Positions 16,573-26,027 of a stretch of DNA of 37,686 nt are shown here, piece by piece. The notes beneath the pieces are model-generated. The model was not told the origin of the DNA, ran no database searches, and was given only the letters and a program-made list of their open reading frames with translations. Where the stretch lies: contig SFPR01000015.1 in the NCBI GenBank assembly GCA_004551865.1, positions 1 through 37,686 on the forward strand, in the 5' to 3' direction. Every line of letters begins with the position of its first letter. Position 1 is the stretch's first letter. The translations under genes were made by a program, and so were the position numbers. This DNA comes from Bacteroidales bacterium (lineage in GTDB: Bacteria; Bacteroidota; Bacteroidia; Bacteroidales; P3).

Positions 16573-17343
16573 CTAAAACTTATCCCAATCTTTGGCAACG
16601 GGGAACTTAATTCTGAAATCGTTCAAGCGATCTTTGTCCAAGTTGGCATAGCAAACCTGTTCGCCGTCCTCGTCTGCAACAACCAACAATTTGCCTTTGA
16701 AATCCCTTACGACAGAATGTCCCTGATAGTTGTTGCCTTGGTTATCTATTCCGCAGCGATTTACACCCACAACATAGGCTTGGTTTTCTATCGAACGAGC
16801 TTCAAGCAACACGTCCCATTGACTTATTCTTAAATCAGTCCAACTTGCAACGCATAAAAGAATATCGTAATCGAACTCACCACTTTGGTATTTGTTTCTT
16901 GCCCAAAGCGGAAAACGTATATCGTAACAGGTTATCAGTTTTATCTTCCAGCCTTTGTATTCCAATATAAGATGCTTATCGCCGGGTGTTATAACATTTG
17001 GCTCTTTTGAAAGACAGAAAAGGTGAGCCTTGTCGTAATATTGAACGCTGTTTTCGGTAACAAAGAAATGACGATTGTAGTAATTGTCTCCCTCTTTTAT
17101 GAAAAGACCTCCCGAAACCGCCATGTGTCTTTGTTCGGCAAGCTCTTTCATAAATTCCAATCCCTTGGAGGCGTCCATTGTTTCGGCATATTCGGTATCC
17201 ATTGTGAAGCCCCCTGCAAACATCTCTGGCAACACCAACAAGTCGGTGTCCCAATCGAGCTTTGAAAGTATGGAACGATACCTCAAAAGGTTCTCATCAA
17301 TTTTGTTATCCTTCGTATTTGCTTGAAAAATTGCTATTTTCAT
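16573..17343 (-). CDS. Carbon-nitrogen hydrolase (nitrilase superfamily, omega-amidase-like)
   Basis: A 256-aa single-domain enzyme with the complete catalytic triad: E40 (LPEMFAGGF), K105 (YYDKAHLF) and C139 (LITCYDIRFPLW). The YDKAHLF and CYDIRFP contexts resemble the omega-amidase/YafV branch, which hydrolyses alpha-ketoglutaramate and alpha-ketosuccinamate to the keto acids and ammonia; the exact substrate is inferred. It is cytoplasmic. It follows the LRR gene by 42 bases and probably belongs to the ribF-LRR-amidase transcript. Confidence 0.88.
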   Translation of the reverse strand: MKIAIFQANTKDNKIDENLLRYRSILSKLDWDTDLLVLPEMFAGGFTMDTEYAETMDASKGLEFMKELAEQRHMAVSGGLFIKEGDNYYNRHFFVTENSVQYYDKAHLFCLSKEPNVITPGDKHLILEYKGWKIKLITCYDIRFPLWARNKYQSGEFDYDILLCVASWTDLRISQWDVLLEARSIENQAYVVGVNRCGIDNQGNNYQGHSVVRDFKGKLLVVADEDGEQVCYANLDKDRLNDFRIKFPVAKDWDKF

Positions 17344-17385
17344 TCTTTTTATCGCTATTATTTGTAATCAATTCTTTGTTTTAAT

Positions 17386-17904
17386 TTATCGACCCGAGCC
17401 GCAGTTACACGGATGGTCCATTCTTATTTTTGCCAAAGGAAACAAGAGTTTTATGGCTTTTTGTTCCTTACGTGTCATTTGAATAGCTCTCATATCCAAA
17501 TAACGTAAATTCCATTTTGAAAGCTCTTGTGGTAAATTTCTGCAAGGATTGTCCCACATTATAAGGCTGTCTATCGGCAGGCAAGCGAGACTTTCGGGAA
17601 GTGTTTCTATGTAATTGGACGACAAATCTAAATATGTCAGTTTTGTAAGCAGCGAAAGACTGTCCAAATTGTCCAAAAGGCTGTTGCGAGAGAGTATCAG
17701 TTTTCTCAAATCTTTGAACTCGAACAACTCGGGTGGTAATTGTTTGAGACGATTTTTCGACAAATCCAAACACTCCACGCATTCGCCTGATTGTTTCGCC
17801 TGCTCAATGGATTTGAAACACTTTTGAGCCGACACACTTGCCGAAAGCACAATGCCAATCATGCACACAAGACTACAAAACACCCAAAACTTTTTCTGCT
17901 TCAT
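17386..17904 (-). CDS. Small secreted leucine-rich-repeat protein
   Basis: A 172-aa protein with a signal peptide (about 1-27, ending SVSAQ) and three to five LRR units of the bacterial/plant-like type, for example LDLSKNRLKQLPPELFEFKDLRKLILSRN and YLDLSSNYIETLPESL. The N-terminal Cys residues and the CNCGSGR tail could form disulfides. The function is unknown; LRRs bind proteins. The ATG lies inside the 3' end of ribF, a 32-base overlap, so translation is probably coupled. Confidence 0.8.
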   Translation of the reverse strand: MKQKKFWVFCSLVCMIGIVLSASVSAQKCFKSIEQAKQSGECVECLDLSKNRLKQLPPELFEFKDLRKLILSRNSLLDNLDSLSLLTKLTYLDLSSNYIETLPESLACLPIDSLIMWDNPCRNLPQELSKWNLRYLDMRAIQMTRKEQKAIKLLFPLAKIRMDHPCNCGSGR

Positions 17905-18850
17905 CGCAATCTTTTTCTATCTGCTTTTTCAGTTCTTCCAAAGTCTCAAAACCCTTTTGGCAACGCAAGTATTCAATAAACTCTATCTCAATTTGTCTGC
18001 CGTAAATCTGCTCCGAGAAATTCAAAATATGCACTTCACAACTTCTTTCGGCTTTGTCGATTGTTGGTTTGCCTCCCAAGTTAAGCACTCCGCCATATTG
18101 CCCGCCATCATACAGCACTCTGACAGCATAAACTCCGTCTTTTGGCAACAGCTTTTCGGGATTTGGAGTTATGTTTGCCGTGGGAAATCCGATTTGTCTG
18201 CCGATTTGTCTGCCTACTTCCACATTTCCGCAAATTGAATAAGGATTTGAGAGCATTTTTTGAGCCAGAGAGACATTTCCTTCTGCCAATAGTTTCCGTA
18301 TCTGGGTCGAAGAGACTTCCAAACCTTCACAAATCACTTTGCAATCGCTTCTTCGCACTCTTACTCCTTTGTATTCTCCTTTTGAAACGATGTCATCAAA
18401 CTCTCTGCTATCCTTTCGTCCGAAGCGATTGTCATATCCGACCAACACTTCGCAGGGATTGATTTTTTCGATGAGCAAATCCAAAAATTCCGAGGCTTCC
18501 AAAGATGCCAACTGCCTGTCAAAATTCAGCCAAAGCAACCAATCTGCCCCGCAAGAGGCGATTTTTTTCACTCTTTCGTCCTGTGTGTCAAGCAGAGCGA
18601 AGCCTCCGTCTGTTGTTCCGAGAACCTTGCGAGGATGAATAGGAAAAGAAACCACCACACTCTCGGTGTCGTTGATAGAAGAAAGCGATACCAACTCGTG
18701 CAACAAGCATCTGTGTCCCGAATGTACCCCGTCAAACATTCCGACTGTCAAAAAAGGACGCTTGTCCGACAACTTATACTTTTCAAACGCAATATCCTTC
18801 AAATTTTGTCTCTCTTTTTTGAGTTTAACTTCATCGAAAAACGCCTGCAA
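17873..18850 (-). CDS. ribF: Bifunctional riboflavin kinase / FAD synthetase
   Basis: The enzyme makes FMN then FAD. The N-terminal adenylyltransferase domain has VGMFDGVHSGHR and, later, SSTQIRKLLAEGNV. The C-terminal kinase domain has GRQIGFPTANI, DGVYAV and GVLNLGGKPTI. The start is uncertain: the first in-frame start-like codon is TTG at 18850, and the first in-frame ATG falls inside the FDGVH motif. A normally placed ATG just downstream of TACCTTTG (18855-18848) is one frame off and would join the gene if one A were added to a nearby run of six. The 3' end overlaps the LRR gene. Confidence 0.9.
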   Translation of the reverse strand: MQAFFDEVKLKKERQNLKDIAFEKYKLSDKRPFLTVGMFDGVHSGHRCLLHELVSLSSINDTESVVVSFPIHPRKVLGTTDGGFALLDTQDERVKKIASCGADWLLWLNFDRQLASLEASEFLDLLIEKINPCEVLVGYDNRFGRKDSREFDDIVSKGEYKGVRVRRSDCKVICEGLEVSSTQIRKLLAEGNVSLAQKMLSNPYSICGNVEVGRQIGRQIGFPTANITPNPEKLLPKDGVYAVRVLYDGGQYGGVLNLGGKPTIDKAERSCEVHILNFSEQIYGRQIEIEFIEYLRCQKGFETLEELKKQIEKDCDEAEKVLGVL

Positions 18851-18928
18851 AGGTAAGAAAACAAAACCGAACAGCCGTAAAACAAGGCGTTATTTCGGCT
18901 TTTGGAGCAATTTTAAGCACATAAACAT

Positions 18929-18958
18929 TTTGATTTACGCCACTTTATCGTATCTTTG
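18929..18958 (+). promoter_or_regulatory. Promoter of the porE-like - phoH group
   Basis: TTTG at 18929-18932 and TATCTTTG at 18951-18958, 18 bases apart. The next gene starts at 18979, so the leader is short. Confidence 0.7.
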
Positions 18959-18978
18959 CACACAAAGAATTGATTGAT

Positions 18979-20883
18979 ATGGTTCGACAATATATCATGG
19001 TGGCACTTGTGTTGCTTTCTTGCTCGGTTTGTTTGGCTCAAAGCAAAGCAGACAAAGATTTTGAGAAGATAAGAACTCTTCTTTTCAGACAAGAGAACGA
19101 CAAAGCCGAGAAACAACTTCTCAAAATGGTGGAAAAATATCCCGAATACCTGCCTGCACATCTTGCCTTGGGAGAAGTGTATTTCGTTTCGTGCAAATAT
19201 GCTCTTGCAAAGCCGTATCTGCTCTTTGTTGTCTCAAATGACCCTGCCTTTGACCCGAATTGCCATATCAAGTTGGCAGATATATACGAAAAAGAAGGCA
19301 AAACAGACAGCTGTGAAGCTGCTTTGAAGAATTATCTCAACTTTTCGCCGAACAGAGAGCCTTATTTGAAAAAACGAAAAGAGGTTCTGCACCGCATAGA
19401 CTGCCTTTCTTTTCGCCAAGAAGCGATTGCAAATCCCGTAAACTTTGCTCCATACAATTTGGGTGCCGAAATAAACAGCCAATTTGACGAATACCTGCCC
19501 ACAATCACCGCCGACGAAAGCTCATTGCTCTTTACTCGGAGAGAGAAAGATCCTTCGACAAACAAATACGAAGAAGGATTTTATCTTTCAGAGGCAAAAA
19601 ATGGTCAATGGCAGAACGCAGAACTGCTGCCCGGCGTTCTCAATTCCCAATTCAACGAAGGAGCAGCCTGCATCTCCCCCGACGGACGCTATATCTACTT
19701 TACAAGATGCCATGCTCCCGAAGGAGCAGGCAGTTGCGACATTTACCGAAGTGAGAAAAAGGGAAATACTTGGGGCAAAGCCGAAAATCTCGGAACAAAT
19801 GTGAACTCTGCCTCTTGGGACGCCCAACCCACAATAGCCTCTGACGGAAGAACTCTCTTTTTTGCTTCCAATCGTCCGGGCGGAATGGGCGAAAGCGACA
19901 TTTATTTCACATATCTGAAAGACGACGGCTCATGGACGAAAGCCAAAAACTGCGGAGAAATCATCAATACCGAGGGTAAGGAAATTTCGCCTTTCATTCA
20001 CCCTTCCAATCAGGTACTTTATTTTGCTTCAAACTACCATTGCGGAATGGGAGGCTTGGATATATTTTACTCAAATATCGAAAACGGCAAATTTCTTCCC
20101 CCTCAAAACATGGGATACCCCATAAACACAGCCTCAGACGAGAGCAGTCTGATTGTATCTGCCCGAGGCAATTATGCCATTTACGCAAGTCAGAGAGACG
20201 AAGGCAAAGGAGGCTTGGATTTGTATGCCTTTGAGCTTGACGAGAGCCTGCGTCCGCCTGCTGTTACTTACGTTTGCGGAAAGATAACAGACATTGAGAG
20301 TGGTAAGGCGGTAAGAGCAAAAATCGAAGTAAGAAATCTTGAAAATACAAAGGTGATCTGTTCTGCAATCTCGGACGATAAAAGCGGCGAATACTTGGTT
20401 TGTCTCCCTGTTGGTGCCGATTATGCTTTCTCGGCGGCGTCTGAGGGCTACCTTTTCCACTCCGAGAATTTTTCTCTCAAAAATTCGGACGGCAACACCC
20501 CATACCAAAAAGACATAGCAATGAAACAAATCACCGTTGGCTCGTCTTTGGTTCTCAACAATATATTTTATTCCTCTGCAAGCAGCTCTCTGCTCAAAGA
20601 ATCCTTTGCCGAATTGAACACTTTGGTAAAATTGTTGAACGAAAACCCTTCTTTGAAAGTTGAAATCGAGGGTCATACCGACAATGTGGGCAGCGAACAA
20701 TACAACAACAACCTTTCACAAAAGCGAGCCGATGCAGTAAAAAACTACTTGGTCGAAAAAGGCATAGCGGAAAGCCGTTTGACAAGCCGCGGATATGGTT
20801 TTACAAAACCGATTGCCGACAATAGTACGGAAGAAGGCAGGGCAAAAAACAGAAGAACTCAAATAAGGATAACAGAAAGATAG
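18979..20883 (+). CDS. PorE-like OmpA-family envelope protein (type IX secretion associated)
   Basis: A 634-aa protein with signal peptide (possible lipobox LLSC at 12-15), TPR repeats (about 25-140), a PD40/WD40-like beta-propeller (about 155-420, blades with SPDGRYIYFT, ASDGRTLFFASNRPGG), a carboxypeptidase-regulatory-like domain (about 430-515) and a C-terminal OmpA peptidoglycan-binding domain (VEIEGHTDNVGSEQYNNNLS). This exact order is that of P. gingivalis PorE (PG1058), which tethers the T9SS to peptidoglycan. Related OmpA proteins with the same domains exist, so PorE identity is inferred. phoH follows by one base. Confidence 0.85.
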   Translation: MVRQYIMVALVLLSCSVCLAQSKADKDFEKIRTLLFRQENDKAEKQLLKMVEKYPEYLPAHLALGEVYFVSCKYALAKPYLLFVVSNDPAFDPNCHIKLADIYEKEGKTDSCEAALKNYLNFSPNREPYLKKRKEVLHRIDCLSFRQEAIANPVNFAPYNLGAEINSQFDEYLPTITADESSLLFTRREKDPSTNKYEEGFYLSEAKNGQWQNAELLPGVLNSQFNEGAACISPDGRYIYFTRCHAPEGAGSCDIYRSEKKGNTWGKAENLGTNVNSASWDAQPTIASDGRTLFFASNRPGGMGESDIYFTYLKDDGSWTKAKNCGEIINTEGKEISPFIHPSNQVLYFASNYHCGMGGLDIFYSNIENGKFLPPQNMGYPINTASDESSLIVSARGNYAIYASQRDEGKGGLDLYAFELDESLRPPAVTYVCGKITDIESGKAVRAKIEVRNLENTKVICSAISDDKSGEYLVCLPVGADYAFSAASEGYLFHSENFSLKNSDGNTPYQKDIAMKQITVGSSLVLNNIFYSSASSSLLKESFAELNTLVKLLNENPSLKVEIEGHTDNVGSEQYNNNLSQKRADAVKNYLVEKGIAESRLTSRGYGFTKPIADNSTEEGRAKNRRTQIRITER

Positions 20884-20884
20884 A

Positions 20885-21808
20885 ATGACAGAGCAAAAAC
20901 ACGATTTGGAAGGATTGGATTTAATTTCCTTTTTCGGAGTGAACGAAAAGAACCTCAATTTTTTGAGGATATTGTTTCCACACTTGGTATTGGTACAACG
21001 CAACTGCTCTCTGATTGTCAGAGGAGGCAAAGAAGAGATGCAGGAATTTGAAACATTTTTTCAAGACCTTGTTTGCCGTTACCATAGTGAGGGGACGCTT
21101 GACGAAAACATTATCATGCAAACCAAAAATGGTGAAATAGTACCACAGAAAGACAACGATGATGTTTTGGTTTATGCTTATGGAGGAACAAAGATAAGAG
21201 CCAGAACAGCCAATCAACGAAAAATGGTGGAGCAGATAGAGAAAAACGATATGCTTTTTGCTCTCGGACCTGCCGGAAGCGGCAAGACCTACACTGCGGT
21301 GGCTCTTGCGGTAAGAGCCTTGAAGTCCAAGCAAGTCAAAAGGATAGTTCTTACTCGTCCTGCGGTCGAAGCAGGAGAAAATCTCGGTTTTTTGCCGGGC
21401 GACATGAGGGAAAAACTCGACCCATACTTGCAACCACTTTACGATGCTCTGAGAGATATGCTTAGCTCTCAGCGTTTGGAACGTCTGATTGAAGACAGAA
21501 CGATAGAGATTGCCCCTTTGGCATTCATGAGAGGAAGAACACTCGACAATGCTTTCGTGATTTTGGACGAAGCACAGAACTCTACGGCAACCCAATTAAA
21601 GATGTTTCTCACCAGAATGGGCAGAAATTCCAAATTTATCATAACCGGCGACAGTACTCAGGTCGATTTGCCAAAAAATCAGACTTCCGGACTTATTCCC
21701 ACAGTCGAAAAATTAAAACATATCAAGGAAATATCTATTGTAAACCTGACTTGCAGCGACATTGTACGACATTCGTTGGTTACAAAGATAGTTGAGGCTT
21801 TGGATTGA
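20885..21808 (+). CDS. phoH: PhoH-family ATPase
   Basis: A 307-aa protein with an N-terminal KH/PhoH-L-like region (about 10-70) and a P-loop ATPase domain: Walker A GPAGSGKT at 128-135, TRPAVEAGENLGFLPGD, Walker B VILDEAQN at about 226-233 and FIITGDSTQVDLP. PhoH proteins are thought to be RNA helicase-like ATPases; the cellular role is poorly defined. The ATG follows the stop of the porE-like gene by one base, indicating one transcript. Confidence 0.95.
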   Translation: MTEQKHDLEGLDLISFFGVNEKNLNFLRILFPHLVLVQRNCSLIVRGGKEEMQEFETFFQDLVCRYHSEGTLDENIIMQTKNGEIVPQKDNDDVLVYAYGGTKIRARTANQRKMVEQIEKNDMLFALGPAGSGKTYTAVALAVRALKSKQVKRIVLTRPAVEAGENLGFLPGDMREKLDPYLQPLYDALRDMLSSQRLERLIEDRTIEIAPLAFMRGRTLDNAFVILDEAQNSTATQLKMFLTRMGRNSKFIITGDSTQVDLPKNQTSGLIPTVEKLKHIKEISIVNLTCSDIVRHSLVTKIVEALD

Positions 21809-21835
21809 GGCTTTTTACCAATACCGGACAAGGAA

Positions 21836-24800
21836 ATGAAAAGATTGTTTTTTGCATTTGTCATCGTTTTTTTTACCTTCGAGAGTTTTTCTCAGTCGGT
21901 TGTTCGTTTTGAACAAAACAAGGGTCAATGGGAAGAGCAGGTGCTTTATATGGCAAGGCTTGAGGGTGGATTTGTTTTCGTCAGAGAAGATGGTTTGTTG
22001 TTTTCCTATTCTCCCAAGACATCGCACAATCACGATATTTCTTCACAAGAAGACAAGCACTCGGGACACGCCTTTTTGCTAAGACCATACGGAATGCAAA
22101 ATACCAAGCCTTGTGCCACAGACAGTCTGCAAGGATACAGCAATTACTTCATTGGCAACGACCCTGCAAAGTGGCGGAGCAATGTGTCGGCATTTTCCAC
22201 CATACTATATAAAGATGTGTATAGCGGAATAGATTGGAAAATTTACTCCGAAAACGGAAAAATAAAACATGAGTTCATTGTAGCTCCCGGAGCAGACGTT
22301 TCACAAATCCAAGTCGAGTACAGAGGTGTCGAAAGCATGAAGATAATCGACGGAAATTTACATCTGCAACTCTCTATCGGCACGGTTGTCGAACAAAAGC
22401 CCGTTTCATTTCAACAAAACGGCGATTTAATCCGCCAAATCGGCGTTTCATTTCAGCAAAACGGCGATTTGTTAAGCTATGATATTGAGACATTTAACCA
22501 CGACCAAGAATTGATAATCGACCCCGAGCTTATATTCTCGACCTATTCGGGTTCTGTGTCGGATAATTGGGGATTTACCGCAACCTATGACGATTATGGC
22601 AACCTCTATTCCGGTTCTATTGTTTCGGGAGTGTATTATCCCACAACCGAAGGAGCATTCAGCGACAATTTCGGAGGAGTGTGGGATTGTGCAATAACGA
22701 AATACTCTGCCGACGGCTCACAAATGATTTTTTCCACTTACCTTGGCGGTAGCTATAGCGAGATGCCACACAGCATGATAGTCGATAGTCGTGGCGATTT
22801 GATAGTTTTCGGAACTACGGGTAGCTTTAACTTTCCCACAACCGAGGGTGCATACAGCAGGTGGTTCTCCGGCGGAACTGCCGTAACGTATGACGGAACT
22901 GTAACCTTTCCTCACGGAGTTGATATGTACATCAGTCGTTTCAGTCCGGACGGAACACAGCTCAATGCCTCCACCTACATTGGCGGAAGCAGCAATGACG
23001 GACTTAACTACCGAGACCGCTACAACTCATCGCAACTCTTGACATACATAGGTAACGATTCGCTCTACGCAAACTACGGCGACGGAGCCAGAGGCGAGCT
23101 TATAACCGACGATAGAAACAATATATATGTGGGAAGTAGTACCTTCTCAACCGATTTTCCCACAACGGCGGGAGCTTTTCAACCTTTGTCGCACGGAGAG
23201 CAGGAAGGCGTGGTCTTAAAGTTGGATTACACTTTGGGAACCTTGCTTTTCTCGTCCTACATCGGCGGAAGCTCAGACGATGCCGTCTTCAGCATAGACA
23301 CAGACGACCAATACCGGCTCTATGTTACCGGAGGAACGGTCTCTACCGACTTTCCCACAAGTCCAAACGCCTACAACGCCACCCACAACGGCGGAAGCAC
23401 AGACGCATTCGTTGCTTTGGTATCATACGACGGCTCTACTCTTCTTGGTTCAACCTATTTCGGCTCATCAGAGTTTGATTTGTCCTATTTTGTTCGCACA
23501 GACCGCCACAACAATCCTCATATTTTCGGTCAGACAAAGGCGGAAGGCACAACCCTTGTCCACAATGCACAATACAATATCCCCAACAGCGGTCAGTTCA
23601 TAGCCAAATTCAAGCCTCTTTTGGACAGTTTGGAATTTAGTACGGTCTTCGGAACGGGCGATGGCCGCATTAACATTTCGCCAACAGGCTTTGCAGTCGA
23701 TGTGTGTGGCAGAATTTATGCCTCAGGTTGGGGAAGAATGTTCAAATATCTGCCAAATCTGCCCCCTCAATTCGGAACAATGAATATGCAAACCACCTCC
23801 GATTGTTACCAAAGCAATACCGACGGTCAGGATTTCTACATTATATCTTTACAAAACGATGCTTCCGCCTTGGATTATGCCACCTTTTTTGGAGAAGTCA
23901 GCACAACAAGTACCCGAGGAGCCGACCACGTCGATGGAGGCACCAGCCGGTTTGACAAAAAAGGCAATCTGTATCAAGTAGCCTGCGCAAGCTGCGGCGG
24001 AACAGACAATTTCCCGATATATCCTACCAATGTGTGGAGCAGCGATAACGGTTCGACAAATTGCAATGCCGCTTCATTCAAATTTAATATTCATTCAGAC
24101 TTTGCAGTTGCCGACTTCTCTATGCCGGACTTTGTTTGCTATCCCGACAGTGTGCGATTGGAAAACCGCGGACGGGCAGACAGATACCTATGGCTTTTTG
24201 GCGACGGAACATCTTCAACAGAGACCAATCCCACACACCATTATGCTCAAAGCGGAACTTATACCATTACGCAGATTGCATACATGGACAACGCCTGTCG
24301 AAGTTCCGACACACTCTCTCGCACAATCATTTTATTGGATAACCATACCGACACCCTTTCGGAGGTGATTGCCTGCGGCGGAGAGTTGGTTCAGATTGGT
24401 CTTACCGACTATCCGTCTTCCGATGTATCCTTTCAATGGTATCCCGAGAGCGGTTTGAGCAGTCCGAACGTCCCCGACCCATATCTTTTGGTCTCTTTAC
24501 CTACCGACTATCGGCTTGTTATCACCACTTCTTCCTGCAACGATACACTCTTGCAGCCTATCAGGTTGAGGGATATGTCTATTGACCTTCCCGACACTAT
24601 ACATTATTGCAATCAACCTTACTCTCTGCAACTTCCTTCGGACATTCCTTCGTCCTATTCGGTCAGTGCATCATGGCAAAGCTCTCCCGAAGAAGTTATT
24701 GCGGCAGTTGGAGGCGTCATAACGATAGAACAGTCTCTTTCATCTTGGTTATACATCAACATAACGGAGGGTAATTGCAGCGGAAGGGATAGTGTGTATA

Positions 24801-26023
24801 TGGATTACGGCGGAGGCTGGCTCAATGTGCAGACTGTGCCTGTCAGGTGCAACAGCGAAAGCAACGGATACGCCATTGCCACAACCGGAGGGCTTACTCA
24901 GCCGATTTTTTATTCGTGGAGTTGCAACCAAAGCGGCGAAGGCATAGACTCTGTGGGAAATCTTTCTGCGGGAAGCTACACTCTTTCGGTTACTGACGCA
25001 AATGGTTGCAGCATATCGGAGCAATTTGTCATCGGTTCGACAGATGACATTGCCGTTGTGCCGACCCACAGCGACAATCCTTGCCAAAACGTGTGTAATG
25101 CGGCAATTACTCTCGCTATTTCGGGAGGAAGTCAGCCCTATTCGGTACAATGGGATAACAACATGACGGGAGAACATATCGAAGGGCTGTGTAGCGGAAT
25201 TTATGTCTATACTCTGACCGACGACACCGGCTGTTCTCTTACCGACAGCATAGAAATCAAAGATATTGACACATTGCGTTTGGAGCTTTCTGCAACCCGT
25301 AATAATTGTCCCGAAGGTTGCGGAGCTGTGATTTCGTCCGAAGTTTACGGAGGGCAAAATCCCTACACTTACTCTTGGAGCGAAGGCAGCAGCAGTGCCA
25401 ATCTGACCAATGTCTGCTGCGGAGAGTATTCTCTGAGCGTAAGTGATGCAAATGGTTGCACAACAGCGGGAAGTATAACGGTGGATTATATTGATGCCTT
25501 TGCCGATTTTCAAATCGAAGCGAGCCAATCGAGGGTATTTGACGGTCAGAGCGTAATTCTTTCCTGCACTCCGATTGAGCAAATGCACTACTTGTGGACA
25601 CCTTCCGAACATTTATCAACGCCATATATGCCTTCGACCGAAGCCACAATGTATTCCACCACAACTTTTTATGTTTTTGTTAGCGACAATCATGGTTGCT
25701 CTCTCAAAGACAGCGTTGTTGTCGAGGTCGATGTGGTGAATTGCGGAAAGCCCAACCTATATGTGCCGAATATTTTCACGCCCAACGACGATGGAAAGAA
25801 CGATAAGGTGTTTGTGAGCGGCGATTGGATTGAGGACTTTACCTTTGAGATTTTCGACCGTTGGGGAGAGAAAGTTTTTTCGACTTCCGACCTCAATGAG
25901 GGCTGGGACGGCACTTTCAATGGCAGAAAGTGTGATGCTGCGGTCTATTTTTACAAACTTGAAGTCCGCTGTCAGGGAGGCAAGACCTACATTGGCGGCG
26001 GCGACATTACCTTAATAAGATAA
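21836..26023 (+). CDS. Giant secreted protein with T9SS type-B sorting domain
   Basis: 1395 aa: signal peptide (1-20, ending FSQ); an N-terminal domain of the DUF7948 kind (about 22-235, ending LIIDPELIFSTYSGS); an SBBP-type beta-propeller with repeated FSTYLGGS/ASTYIGGSSNDG units (about 240-700); a PKD domain (about 750-830, YLWLFGDGTSSTETNPTHHY); Ig/SprB-like repeats with SLSVSDANGCT (about 830-1290); and a C-terminal gliding-associated type-B CTD (VPNIFTPNDDGKND, FEIFDRWGEKVF, GWDGTFNG, about 1308-1395). The CTD directs export by T9SS. It is likely a cell-surface or released adhesin. It contains an in-frame cluster of the 21-bp repeat. Confidence 0.93.
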   Translation: MKRLFFAFVIVFFTFESFSQSVVRFEQNKGQWEEQVLYMARLEGGFVFVREDGLLFSYSPKTSHNHDISSQEDKHSGHAFLLRPYGMQNTKPCATDSLQGYSNYFIGNDPAKWRSNVSAFSTILYKDVYSGIDWKIYSENGKIKHEFIVAPGADVSQIQVEYRGVESMKIIDGNLHLQLSIGTVVEQKPVSFQQNGDLIRQIGVSFQQNGDLLSYDIETFNHDQELIIDPELIFSTYSGSVSDNWGFTATYDDYGNLYSGSIVSGVYYPTTEGAFSDNFGGVWDCAITKYSADGSQMIFSTYLGGSYSEMPHSMIVDSRGDLIVFGTTGSFNFPTTEGAYSRWFSGGTAVTYDGTVTFPHGVDMYISRFSPDGTQLNASTYIGGSSNDGLNYRDRYNSSQLLTYIGNDSLYANYGDGARGELITDDRNNIYVGSSTFSTDFPTTAGAFQPLSHGEQEGVVLKLDYTLGTLLFSSYIGGSSDDAVFSIDTDDQYRLYVTGGTVSTDFPTSPNAYNATHNGGSTDAFVALVSYDGSTLLGSTYFGSSEFDLSYFVRTDRHNNPHIFGQTKAEGTTLVHNAQYNIPNSGQFIAKFKPLLDSLEFSTVFGTGDGRINISPTGFAVDVCGRIYASGWGRMFKYLPNLPPQFGTMNMQTTSDCYQSNTDGQDFYIISLQNDASALDYATFFGEVSTTSTRGADHVDGGTSRFDKKGNLYQVACASCGGTDNFPIYPTNVWSSDNGSTNCNAASFKFNIHSDFAVADFSMPDFVCYPDSVRLENRGRADRYLWLFGDGTSSTETNPTHHYAQSGTYTITQIAYMDNACRSSDTLSRTIILLDNHTDTLSEVIACGGELVQIGLTDYPSSDVSFQWYPESGLSSPNVPDPYLLVSLPTDYRLVITTSSCNDTLLQPIRLRDMSIDLPDTIHYCNQPYSLQLPSDIPSSYSVSASWQSSPEEVIAAVGGVITIEQSLSSWLYINITEGNCSGRDSVYMDYGGGWLNVQTVPVRCNSESNGYAIATTGGLTQPIFYSWSCNQSGEGIDSVGNLSAGSYTLSVTDANGCSISEQFVIGSTDDIAVVPTHSDNPCQNVCNAAITLAISGGSQPYSVQWDNNMTGEHIEGLCSGIYVYTLTDDTGCSLTDSIEIKDIDTLRLELSATRNNCPEGCGAVISSEVYGGQNPYTYSWSEGSSSANLTNVCCGEYSLSVSDANGCTTAGSITVDYIDAFADFQIEASQSRVFDGQSVILSCTPIEQMHYLWTPSEHLSTPYMPSTEATMYSTTTFYVFVSDNHGCSLKDSVVVEVDVVNCGKPNLYVPNIFTPNDDGKNDKVFVSGDWIEDFTFEIFDRWGEKVFSTSDLNEGWDGTFNGRKCDAAVYFYKLEVRCQGGKTYIGGGDITLIR
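22395..22470 (+). repeat. Phased palindrome cluster F, inside a coding region (4 cores)
   Basis: Cores start at 22395, 22416, 22437 and 22458, exactly 21 bp apart, with the same 13-bp pattern as the intergenic clusters (for example AAAACGGCGATTT). Because 21 bp is seven codons, the gene reads through and encodes VSFQQNGDL, then IRQIG, then VSFQQNGDL again, at about residues 187-212 of the T9SS cargo. Confidence 0.9.
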
Positions 26024-26027
26024 CACA

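Noticed and set aside
20921..21595. 224-codon minus-strand frame opposite phoH
   Set aside because: Antisense to a gene with complete Walker motifs; no independent evidence.
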